From: Pseudomonadales bacterium
GTDB taxonomy: Bacteria; Pseudomonadota; Gammaproteobacteria; Pseudomonadales; UBA7239
Direction: 5' to 3'
Length of the DNA: 64,000 nt
NCBI GenBank assembly: GCA_028280345.1
Contig: JANQLY010000014.1
Coordinates: 124,001-188,000 of the forward strand
Position numbers and translations under genes: made by a program. The notes under the pieces were generated by a model. It searched no databases, was not told where the DNA came from, and was given only the letters and a program-made list of their open reading frames with translations. Positions 35,804 to 46,400 of this stretch are shown here, piece after piece; position 1 is the stretch's first letter; the number at the start of each line of letters is the position of its first letter.

Positions 35804-38800
35804 CTAGCACCCGGTGCCGTTCCAGTAGGCATCAAGATCCGCATCATCAAAGTTACTCACTGGCTCGCCCTGCTGCAAAGTCGGCATTTCATTGGTAATC
35901 AAATCATCAATATCGTCAAATGCAATCGTGGCACACGCACCCGTTTCAACATTGATGGTTTCAATTTTGTCTGCGGTTGTTTTCCAATCGAAAATTTGTA
36001 CTTCCTTGGGAACACCGATACGCTTGATAACCAAATCTTCATTACCTGTACCCGTCAAGCCACCGATATCATCTTCGTAGAACCACAGCTCATTAGCAGT
36101 AATGGCCCCCTGGTATTGCAGTACATCACCGGTACTACTGCCATCATCTTCGATAATCGTGTCATCATCTTCGTTATCTACATAGTAGGTATCACCATCA
36201 CCCTGACCTTTCAGGGTATCTACACCCCAATCACCACCGTAAAGCTCATCGTTGCCATCACCACCGTACACGGTATCGGCGCCCCAACCAGGGTACAGAT
36301 CATCATCACCGTCTTCCCCGTCAAGCATATCAGCTCCAAGACCACCTCTGAGGATATCGTTGCCCGCATCCCCCCACAGATTATCATCACCACCATCACC
36401 TTCGAGGGTATCGTTACCGTCGTTGCCGTGAATATTGTCATCACCACCACCGGCGTATACGGTGTCATTTCCCGCCAATGCACTGATATAGTCAGTGCCG
36501 ATACCGTAAATCACATCGTCTCCCGAAGTCGTATTCTCGGCAACCACACGGTTAGCAATACAACCATACTCGCGACCAGTGCGAGTTGCATCGTAGTCGA
36601 GCCGCGCATCATCATAGACATCGGGGTCAGAGGAACTCGGCCCATCGTTATACTCACTGTCATTATCCTGGTTATAGTCGACACAGTCGGCCTTCCACGT
36701 GGTTTTAACCACATTCTCCGCAAAGTCGATATGCAAGTCCCAGTAGGTACCACCAAAGAAATCCAGTACGGTAAATGTCGCTACATCAGTACCGTCATCA
36801 AACGTCACTACCAGATCGCTAATATCCTCACCCCAATCCAGGGTAACCAGTGGCTCTTCCTCGGCTCCGGTATCAATATTGTAAATAACGATACTGTCAT
36901 ACGTGCTGGTAGTAGTATCCGTTGTGCCGTCTATGTTATTAATAATATTGTCATCATCCTCGGGCTTCACAATATATTCATCTCTGTCAGCACCACCTTC
37001 CATATAATCATTACCGGCTGAGGGATAAAGATCATCCGACCCCGCATCACCGTAAAGGAAATCATCGCCAGGCCAGGCGCGCAATATGTCATCGCCATCA
37101 CCACCATAAAGGTAGTCCGAATCCTGATCACCCCAGCTCGTTGAACCAGCCAACGTATCATTACCGCCCATACCAAACATGACATCATCGCTACTATCAC
37201 CATTAACGGTGTCATTACCGGATGTAAATACATTGGTCGCATTTTCGTTTGCCATGCCAACCAATGTCGCACGACTGAACGGTCCACCACTACTGTCGGC
37301 AAACTTCACTTCTTTAAAGTCCACCAGATTATTGCCGCCGTAAACCAAATGGTCATAGGCAAAAAAGTCTTCGATAATCACTTCATCAGCATGCTCTTTG
37401 ATATCGAGCCATAAGTCTGTCCCGATACGCTTATAGACCACGGCATTATCATCAATTGGCGCGGTGGCATCATGGGTAATAGTATTTTCAAAGTTCAAAG
37501 TATCCTGGTCACCAGCACTACTTTGAATATTGACAAAATCACGCCCATCACCAAGGCCAAAGTCAATGGTTTGTGCCCCTATGGTGGCCAATATATAGTC
37601 GTTGCCTTTATTACCTCTCACGGTAATACCTGCATAGCCCGCATTAATGGTTTCGTTTTCATCGCCACCTTCAATCGGGCTCGTGCTTAACAGTTCTACA
37701 TCTACTCGGGCCTGATCCGCATTGGTGCCATCGGTGGTTTCATAGCTAAACACCGGACTTTTGCCGCTTAACTCCATTTCCAATGTGGAAAAACCGGACG
37801 AGAAATACTCGTCAGGGCCATCGCTAATATCACCAATGGCCGTCAGGCTGCTCATATCCACTGACAATTCGTCACTTTGCAAGTCCACATCATTGAATAA
37901 CAGAAATTTCGGCGATATATATAACGGATCCATCTGGCTCACATTACAGGGCGGCAGTACCGGGCTCGCACAGGGCTCCGCGATTAATACTTTGTCATCC
38001 AGAGCCAGGGTAGTAATCAATGAGCCCCCATCAAGGCGAATACCGGTAATACTGTTATCGGCAATATTTGCGTAGTGACCCTTGATGGTTATTGAGTCAG
38101 AGCCACCAGGCAGACTGATCTCCAAATCATCATTAACCCCCTTGATAGTAAGATCGTTCTGACTAATACCCGCAGCAAAATCCACATCCACATCAATAGC
38201 TGATCCACCGTTATCCTGCAAGTGCGCAATATCTTCACCATAGCCATAACCAAATACGATTGTGTCGGTACCCGCCGCACCGTAGATAATATCGTCACCG
38301 CCATCAGGGTCGATGGTATCGCTATCACCCGCCGCAAAGATCAGTTCGTTTTTACTCGTGCCAGTAATATCAGAAGCGCTGTCCAATACGACCACATAAA
38401 TAGTTCCGGAAAGGGTATCTGTGTCGTCAGTAATACTGTAGGTAAATTCGTCGCTGCCGTCCCAGTTTGCTGTCGGCTCATACTCAATATCTGTTCCTGC
38501 GTTAAAAGACACTGTACCTTCGGTAACATTCAGAATTTCATCGGCGTCTGATATATAGGCATTGCCGCCATAGTCAAAGTCATTACCGAGCAAATCGGCA
38601 AGAGGAATATTAATTGTCTCATTTTCGAGGCTTACGACATTATCCGATACCGCATGGAATTCAATAAACGGATCACCGCCCTGGTCGTATTCTGCCTTGT
38701 TATCCAGCCCGTCACCGTCCGGATCCTCGGTACCATCTGTACCATCAAGATCCACATAATGCAGCAACTCCCAATCATCGGCGATCAGGTCGTGGTCAAA

Positions 38801-39988
38801 ATCAAAATAATGTATCGTGGTGCCATTGGCCTCCACATCGGTGGTATCCGCCAGGTCGTAATTGAGATAGAGGTCCGTAAGGTTCTCCGCTTCATCCAGC
38901 CCTGTCAGGTCATCAATATCCGAGTAGGCAGTCAAATCCAGGGTTTCAAGAGTTAACAGCTCGCCTTTATAAATTACATCGTAGGCGTTTTTACCCAGCG
39001 CATAGTTAATCGCCTTGCGTAAATCGGTATCGGGTATCGACACCCGTGTCAAATTGGCACTGCTATCGAGCCCCAAAATCAGTGCAAAGGTTTTCATCAC
39101 CTGAGCGGTCAGATACACATCCCCACCCCAGGAGCCTTTGGTTGGCCCTGCGGTTGTGATCTGACTATCGCGCAAATCATCTACCAGCGCAGTGATTTCA
39201 CTCGCGTAGGTTGTTGAATCATGTAAATACAATGCATAGGCTACTTTGGCGCGCATAATATCGGTGGTATCCGCATCATCAGGATCAACAGCCGAAAGAA
39301 TCGGCAAAGCATCCGAAATAGGCGTATTTACCCACCAGTTGTTAGTCGGATTTTTCTGACGAATAGTTTCATAGGAGATTAATACCTCAGCTGTCACCAT
39401 CACATCAGCTGTGGAGTCATTAAATACTCCCCAACCATAGTCTGGTGAGGCATTGCGATAGTTTTTATAGTAAAACGCAAATTCCAGGTAGTTTGAAGTA
39501 AGCGTATGCCCCGCTGCATCCAGTGCCGGAACCGCAACCGCGGTATCATAAAAATTCAGATGGTAGTTATCATTGCTCGAAAGGCCCAGATTTGGACTAC
39601 CGGTACCAATATCAATAATATTGTCGAGCAGAAACTGCAAATCATCCGATACATCATTGCCATGGGGTTCAAGTGCAAGGATACGCCGCGCCACATAGTC
39701 GGCATTATCGTCACGATAGTTTTCAAGCCAGCCGATCGCCTGAAAATACGTCGGACTAAAACGATTCGCCGCACGCATCGCAATCGCCGCTTCCGCGGTA
39801 TACAACGGTTTAACATTATCCGAAGAGCCCCAACTACCGTTGGTGTTTTGCAAACCGGCGCTTTCAAGATACTCAATGGAGTTATCAAGTGCAGTTTCCA
39901 GCTCAGCTGTGGTATAGGCTGCCAATGCATTAGAAGTAATCAATACACTTACAGAAAAAATCAATATATTAAGCTTGTTAATTTTCAT
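35804..39988 (-). CDS. Large exported RTX protein with alpha-toroid, cadherin-like and calcium repeats
   Basis: This 1394-residue protein starts with a Sec signal peptide (ending NALA). Residues about 25-330 are alpha/alpha-toroid repeats like those of terpene-cyclase and macroglobulin folds (NGSWGSSDNVKPLYTAEAAIAM, DYGWGVFNDSTADVMVTAEVL, GSWGGDVYLTAQVMKTFAL). Then come an LRR-like stretch, a thrombospondin/EF-hand calcium segment DPDGDGLDNKAEYD (about 432), a cadherin-like module, and two blocks of GGxGxD nonapeptides (about 920-990 and 1160-1240). Between these lie hemolysin-type related domains. RTX proteins usually use type I secretion without a Sec peptide; the Sec signal here suggests periplasm or two-step export. 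It is downstream of the candidate immunity gene, 109 bp away. Confidence 0.85.
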   Translation of the reverse strand: MKINKLNILIFSVSVLITSNALAAYTTAELETALDNSIEYLESAGLQNTNGSWGSSDNVKPLYTAEAAIAMRAANRFSPTYFQAIGWLENYRDDNADYVARRILALEPHGNDVSDDLQFLLDNIIDIGTGSPNLGLSSNDNYHLNFYDTAVAVPALDAAGHTLTSNYLEFAFYYKNYRNASPDYGWGVFNDSTADVMVTAEVLISYETIRQKNPTNNWWVNTPISDALPILSAVDPDDADTTDIMRAKVAYALYLHDSTTYASEITALVDDLRDSQITTAGPTKGSWGGDVYLTAQVMKTFALILGLDSSANLTRVSIPDTDLRKAINYALGKNAYDVIYKGELLTLETLDLTAYSDIDDLTGLDEAENLTDLYLNYDLADTTDVEANGTTIHYFDFDHDLIADDWELLHYVDLDGTDGTEDPDGDGLDNKAEYDQGGDPFIEFHAVSDNVVSLENETINIPLADLLGNDFDYGGNAYISDADEILNVTEGTVSFNAGTDIEYEPTANWDGSDEFTYSITDDTDTLSGTIYVVVLDSASDITGTSKNELIFAAGDSDTIDPDGGDDIIYGAAGTDTIVFGYGYGEDIAHLQDNGGSAIDVDVDFAAGISQNDLTIKGVNDDLEISLPGGSDSITIKGHYANIADNSITGIRLDGGSLITTLALDDKVLIAEPCASPVLPPCNVSQMDPLYISPKFLLFNDVDLQSDELSVDMSSLTAIGDISDGPDEYFSSGFSTLEMELSGKSPVFSYETTDGTNADQARVDVELLSTSPIEGGDENETINAGYAGITVRGNKGNDYILATIGAQTIDFGLGDGRDFVNIQSSAGDQDTLNFENTITHDATAPIDDNAVVYKRIGTDLWLDIKEHADEVIIEDFFAYDHLVYGGNNLVDFKEVKFADSSGGPFSRATLVGMANENATNVFTSGNDTVNGDSSDDVMFGMGGNDTLAGSTSWGDQDSDYLYGGDGDDILRAWPGDDFLYGDAGSDDLYPSAGNDYMEGGADRDEYIVKPEDDDNIINNIDGTTDTTTSTYDSIVIYNIDTGAEEEPLVTLDWGEDISDLVVTFDDGTDVATFTVLDFFGGTYWDLHIDFAENVVKTTWKADCVDYNQDNDSEYNDGPSSSDPDVYDDARLDYDATRTGREYGCIANRVVAENTTSGDDVIYGIGTDYISALAGNDTVYAGGGDDNIHGNDGNDTLEGDGGDDNLWGDAGNDILRGGLGADMLDGEDGDDDLYPGWGADTVYGGDGNDELYGGDWGVDTLKGQGDGDTYYVDNEDDDTIIEDDGSSTGDVLQYQGAITANELWFYEDDIGGLTGTGNEDLVIKRIGVPKEVQIFDWKTTADKIETINVETGACATIAFDDIDDLITNEMPTLQQGEPVSNFDDADLDAYWNGTGC

Positions 39989-40097
39989 TTTTAAAATCGT
40001 CCAAAAAGTATTTTTTCAAACTACCAATATCACCAAATAAAATAGTCACATTTTCAAATTTCACATACTTACCTTTCAGCTATAACATCTTGAATAA

Positions 40098-40433
40098 TTA
40101 CGTTGTAAAGAAAATAGCTACTAAAAAACAACCATTTACAAACAGCGCTATCAAGAAACTTTTTTCTGCCTCAGCCACGCCATTCTTTTTTGAAAAAAAA
40201 TATCCAACTCCAGAAAAAAATATCAAGGTAAAAACATAGATATATATGGCACCAAGGAACAAATCAAAAGCTAGAAAAAACTGGCTCAACAGCCCTCCAT
40301 CATTTTGTAGATTGTAAATAACCGCGATGCAACTCAACACCAAAAATCCGAGCAGAAATGCCCCTAATATGAGCCCCCCTAAAATTTGATATCTATTGAG
40401 CTGAGAAAATTTTGAAAACATCGGTGCTACCAT
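40098..40433 (-). CDS. Small integral membrane protein, candidate immunity protein for the RHS tip
   Basis: This 111-residue protein has three hydrophobic segments (about 17-38, 50-75 and 92-110) and few charged residues. The start codon overlaps the stop of the RHS gene by 7 bp (ATGGTAG), and GGAGG lies just before it; an ATG four codons later is an equally good start. Immunity genes of polymorphic toxins sit directly after the toxin gene and are often unique, as here. A membrane-embedded immunity protein fits toxins that act on or pass through the inner membrane. AT content is higher than in the surrounding genes. This is inference from position; no family was recognised. Confidence 0.65.
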   Translation of the reverse strand: MVAPMFSKFSQLNRYQILGGLILGAFLLGFLVLSCIAVIYNLQNDGGLLSQFFLAFDLFLGAIYIYVFTLIFFSGVGYFFSKKNGVAEAEKSFLIALFVNGCFLVAIFFTT

Positions 40434-43400
40434 CCTCCCTCTTTTATAATGTAATAGATAACATCATCAATGCTCTCTTTATATCCATCATTATTCACAT
40501 AAATATCCAGCACATCTTTTTCACCCCTCAGCGAATAATGTATTTTGATAGTTTCACTGGAAACATGGAAGCCTTGCTCGCCCCCACCCACATCAGCAGG
40601 AGTAATACTAATTTCCGAATTATTTTCAACGCTTGGAGTGTCAGGTATTACCGCTAACGCAAATCTTGCAGTAATACTTAACTCAACAGTTACACCATCC
40701 TCAGTTCTTACAATTTCCTTTATATGCTTTGCATTTTTATAAAGCCCACCTAACTCCGTCAACTCCTTACCAGTTATCGACTCACCTTCAGCCATACTTG
40801 TTAATGCAGTTAGAACCTCCTCAGCAGTAGAGTCCTGTGTAATTCCACGAACAGAATTCTCTGGCTCTGATGTTACGGATTCTGGCTGCACAGGAGTTAA
40901 CGGCTCTTTGGGTTCAAACCCAAATGGATCAATAAAACCCAATGGATTATTGCTTACATAAGCATAGAAGTTGATACCACCCGCAAAACCAATCGGGTCT
41001 TCACTGATAAAACGTCCGGTTTCGCTATTATAATAGCGTGCACGGTAGTAATTCAGACCGCTATCACTATCGAGACTTCTACCGGTATACAAACTACTAT
41101 TAAGACTTGCACCGGTTTGCGCGAGCAGCTTGCCAAACGGCGAGAAGGTGGTAGTTTGCTGCACCGTGCCATTATGGTCTTCTACATACTCCACCGAGTT
41201 ATTGAGACTCTGGTAGAAACTATGGTTTACAAAGCGACCATTGACTTTGATATTCGCACTAACAATTTCGTCGATAAATAAACCGCGCTGATAAGAAGCT
41301 TCCAGGTTATCGTTTTCATCGTAGATCGCTTCAAGATGGGGCCCTTCGAGCAGGTACTGTTCTTCACTCGCATCATCGTAGGTCTGATTAATACGATAAC
41401 CATAGATGTCATAGGCATAGCTGGTGGTTTTACTATTGCTGGTATCTTCGGTTAGCTGTCCTTTCTGGTTCCAGCTATAGGATGCGGTCTGGGTATCGCT
41501 ACTATTGTACTCCGCTGTCAAACTGCCATTATCATTATAGCTGTAACGATAGACCTGGTTGCCTGCGGTACAATCATCCTCTGCAACATTTAAAGCAGTA
41601 CACACCTTGTCGAGGCGATTACCATCATTGTTATACACATAGTAGAACGTGGTAGCGCCCACCACAGCCGTTTTGCGATTCCCCACCTTGTCATAGGTAA
41701 AAGTCAAATCATCGTAGCCCCAACCGGCACTGTAGTCCGCCCCGGTAATACGGTGCAGCGCGTCGTAAGTATAGGTGATGGTATTTACCCCAATCGTTTC
41801 CTTGGTAATATTGCCTACCTCATCGTATTCCATGATTTTACTGTTAAGCTCGGTACCATTAACACCCACATAGGTTAGTTTGGTAACACGGGAATCTGTA
41901 TCGTATTCGTAGAGGGTTTTTGCACCGGATGACAGAATACGGCTTTGCAGGCGGCCCGCCGCATCATAGCGATAGGACACCGACTGATAGGCAGAGTTAC
42001 TGATACCGACAAGGCGATTAATGCCGTCGTAGCGATAACTGGAGACCTCACCCTGATAATCCGTTTTCGTTACCAGATTTCCCATCGCATCGTAGGTATA
42101 GCTCAGGGTCAGGTTATTGCGGCTATCGGTTTTTGAAGTAAGCCGGTGCCAGGCATCATAGGTGTAGGTATAGGTCACCGCACTATTCTGCGCACTAATC
42201 AGATCACCATACTGGTCATAGGTAAAGGTATCCTGGGTGGCATCATCCACATAGTTAATCTGCTCAATGCGATTATTCTTGTCATAAGTGTAGCGCGTCA
42301 CTTCACCAAGGCGATCCGTTGCGCTTAGCAGGTTATTCGCTTCATCATAGGTGAAAGTGACTTTTTTATCTGTGCCCGCTTCTTTTATTGGATCTTCAAT
42401 TTCGATCAGGCGACCGAGGTCATCATAGTCATATAAGGTTTCCTGATTTTCCGCATCGGTGATCGACAGCACATTACCGAGCAGGTCGTACTCAATCGTC
42501 GTAGTACCGTTTTCAGCATTGAGTGACGAGGTCAGGCGGTTTAACTCATCATACTCGTTGGTTACTGAATAACCGTCTGTATTAACCGGCGTGGCGTTTT
42601 TATTTGCATTGGCGTTAGTTGCATACAATAAGTTGCCATTTGCATCGTATTCATCAAAGGTGAGCTCGCGATTACCCGGTGTTACCACTTTGGTGCGACG
42701 GCCAAGCACATCATATTCAAACGTCGTGGTATTACCATTCGCATCAGTGACGGCAATCAGACGATCCAGTGCATCAAACTGATAGGCTGTTCTATTGCCA
42801 TTACCGTCAATCACTGCGGTTAGACGGCTTTTTGCATCGTATTCCATTTCGGTAATATTACCCAGCGCATCAGTACGTTTAACAATATTGCCCATTACAT
42901 CGCGCTCAAATGTGAGTGTATTGTCACCGATATCGGCTGTTTCAATTAAACGATCCATCAGATCATAGGTATAGGTAGCAATTTCACATTTATGGTAGCC
43001 GGTAACCGCAGTACATTCGCTATGCAATGACGTCGCCGGCGTACCACTGACCGGGTAGTAGGCCGTAGATGCGGTGACCTTGCCATTATCATCATAGGTG
43101 TATTCGATTTTTTCACCTTCCGGCATAACCATCTCTGTCAAGCGACCTGCATCGTCGTAGGTAAACGCTGTTGTGATATCAATCAGGGTACTGTCCGTGG
43201 GACTGGTCTGGCGCTGCAGGGTGCGCGAGGTCAGGCGCCACAAATCATCGTAGTCATCAGTAATAACCCTGGTATCATTTTCTGTGACGCCGGTAATCGT
43301 GCGCGTTACCCGCACCCCCGGCGCGATCACCGAGTAATCGTAGGTAAAGTCGGTTTTGCGTTGCTCGGAGGAAACTGACGGCCCACTTATTGGAGTAATA

Positions 43401-46400
43401 TACTCAATCATCTGCTTGGGCTGGCCGTGTTTGGTGCTGCTATCGGCATAGTAAGTAAACGAGCGCGTCACCACATTGGTGTAAGTAGAGCCACCAGAGT
43501 CCAGTGACTTGATACGTGACTCCTTAAGCTTACCTTTAACCGCATCGGTGCCCGCATTGGTGGCAGCGTAGTATTCATATTCAAACTCATTGCCATTCCA
43601 GTCAGTATATTTGGTGAGCTTATCGTACAAACCCAGCTGCACATCATCAAAATACGAGTAGTCAAAATAGGCACTATCGCCTTTTTTGTTTTTAATACGG
43701 GTTACATTGCCGCCAGTATCCGATGCATCGGCATCGAGGTCATTATTTTTCTGGTAGGAATACTGCGTGGTATCGCCATACACATCGGTAATTTCCCACA
43801 TCAGATCATCGGCATTGTTTTTATATTCACTAAAGCCACCCAATTCGTCGACATATTTTTTCCAGTCACCGCGATTATCGAAGTAGTGGGTGATTTCTTC
43901 ACCGTTTGGCAAATTGATCGTGGTACGGCTTCTGAACTTATCGTACTCAAGAGTTTCGCGATTACCCAGAGCATCGATATATTCAAAACCCTTGCCGTTT
44001 TCATAATAGCTGAAGGTCGCACTTTTCTTTTTACTGTTGCGCACCTGTGGCCATTCAACCTTCTCAACACGATGAGAGTCACCGTCGTAGGTATAGGTTA
44101 TAGTTTCAGATTCCGGGTTGGTTACCGTAGACAGGCGACTCTCACTGTCGTAGGCGTACACCCACTCGCGAGACTCCCAGTCGGTCACTTTATGCAGACG
44201 GCCATTCCCATTGCCACTGGTATGATAGGTCAGTGTTAAACCTGTTCTACCGGTAATACCGAGATTATCATCAATATCGGTTAACTGACCGGAACCATTA
44301 TAGGTAAAGGTCAACTCTTTGCCGTAGGCATCTTTAATTTTGTACAAGCGCGCCACATCATCCACATCGGTCATATCGGCACCGCTCACACCCTCAAATA
44401 CATATTTAGTACCGTTTCTAAACTTAATCGAATGGTAGCCACCGGCAACGTTTTCGTCCGGGTCGTCGAGCACCATTTCATTAAACACACCGACAGGCTC
44501 TGTCGGCTGGGTAGCGCCGCCATTTACATCAATCGGATAGTTAAACTCCGTGCCGCGCGCATTGATATAGGTAATCGAAGAGACATGGCCATCAGTGTGC
44601 AGCGCATTGCCATCGCCATAAAACTCACCAAAGTCATTGGCCACAAGCTTCATATTGTAGGAGTGGGTCCAGCCCTTGCTCAGCGGATAGTTATTACTAT
44701 TACCCACTTCTGCCACCCTACTCCCCTTGGAATTAAAGGTACGTGTAAACTGATAATTGAGGCCAATACCGGGAATCACCAGGTCCACCTCGTCGTGATA
44801 CATATTGCCGGTTACGGTACTAATCGGGTCATTGCTACTTGGCGTTTCTTCACCATTATCAGCTTCGGCAGGCTGTTCTTCACTGGTAACATTATCATCA
44901 AGCGGCGACTCCCCAGTTTCATCATCGCTTTCGTTACCGCCATTATTCTGCCCCGATATAGTGTACCAGGATCTTATCAACTCTTTTTCTGTCAATGCAC
45001 TCCCATCTTTCTTCGTGTAGTAAGCATGAACAATATAAGCATAGTAATCATCGCCACCGGTTAGTGGTATTTTTGTATCCACAATCTGAATATCAATCTG
45101 ATAATCATTGTCATTGTCGGTATTCGACATGTCATAGGGATCCAGCGCATCAGGAAGATTCAGCCAGGTGCGATGATTAGTGTCCGTAATAACAGTCTGG
45201 TAGTTATCACCATCTACAAGAGTGTAATCCACCAAGCTAATAACTGGAGAACTCCCTTTGGCATCTTGAAAAGTGCCAATCGTTGAATAAGCATCAATAT
45301 GGTTAACATCCTGCCAGACTTCATGCTCCAGCGACGAGGCGATATAACCCATAATATGCCAGGCATCATTTGTTCTGTTATTAGAAATCGTATCCGCATC
45401 AGACTCATAAGGGTCTAACACATTACCATGGTGAATAACCTTGTGCATTGGCGTAACACCAAACGGAATATCATCAAAATGTTCAATCTGTGCTTCGCTA
45501 TGGTAAAAGCCTATGCTTATGACTTGATCAAACGACACATTAACAATCGCACCCAATTCGTTAATTTGTTGAACACGTTGTGCTTCGTAATGGCGGTTTG
45601 CCACTTCAAGCAAGGCATTGGAATAATCGCGAAATGCATCCTCATGCTGATCCAGTGCAGTATCATTAACATCGTAACTTCCCTGGGTTCCCGCACTCGG
45701 GTTATCCACAAAAGGATCACCGCTACCATCGTATACCAAAGGCCAGGTATCATATAACGCCAATAAGTCGCGCTTGGCTTGTAATACCTGGACTTTATGA
45801 GATACCGGAGTACTCACACCAATGACAATTTTTTGCCCTATTTTACGCGCATAGGCTATATTTTCATACGTAGAGCTATTCGACCCGGCCCAATTATGTT
45901 TATATTCAACTTCCGCAATTAAATTAATTGATGAATTAAGTGCAAAGTTACCGGATACGGTACAATTGGTACCATCTTTCTGCTTTGCCGTTGTATCGTC
46001 AAGCAGAGTACCTATCGCTGTATCGCCGAGACGCACATTAAGTTTGTCGTTAGTTCCCGAATTATCCGGAGAAGTATCATCTTCCCAGGAAATAGATAAA
46101 GGTTTTATAGATAACTCACGAATATCCACCGTAACCGGGCCATATCTTTCAAGTTCATCCGTACCGCATTCATTGGCAATCGCATAGATACTCAGCTCAT
46201 GCTTCCACTTCGGGTAATCTGTTGCCGGGCTACCCACTGTCGGTAGATTACTTTCATAATCCTCAACTGAATCACGGTGATAGGGCCCAGAAGAACCCAG
46301 TTTGTATGGGAAAGTAGCGGGCAATACCGAGAGGTTGTCCTGTTTAATTACATAGGGTTCTATTACTTCCGACAACGCCACCGGTGGCGTCTGCTGATTC

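Noticed and set aside
35996..37021. 341-codon open frame on the plus strand
   Set aside because: It is antisense to the RTX repeats of the minus-strand 1394-residue protein. Repeated Asp/Gly codons keep the opposite frame open; its translation is low-complexity Ile/Val/Thr.
44432..45064. 210-codon plus-strand open frame
   Set aside because: Antisense to the RHS gene; no start signal and composition of a shadow frame.
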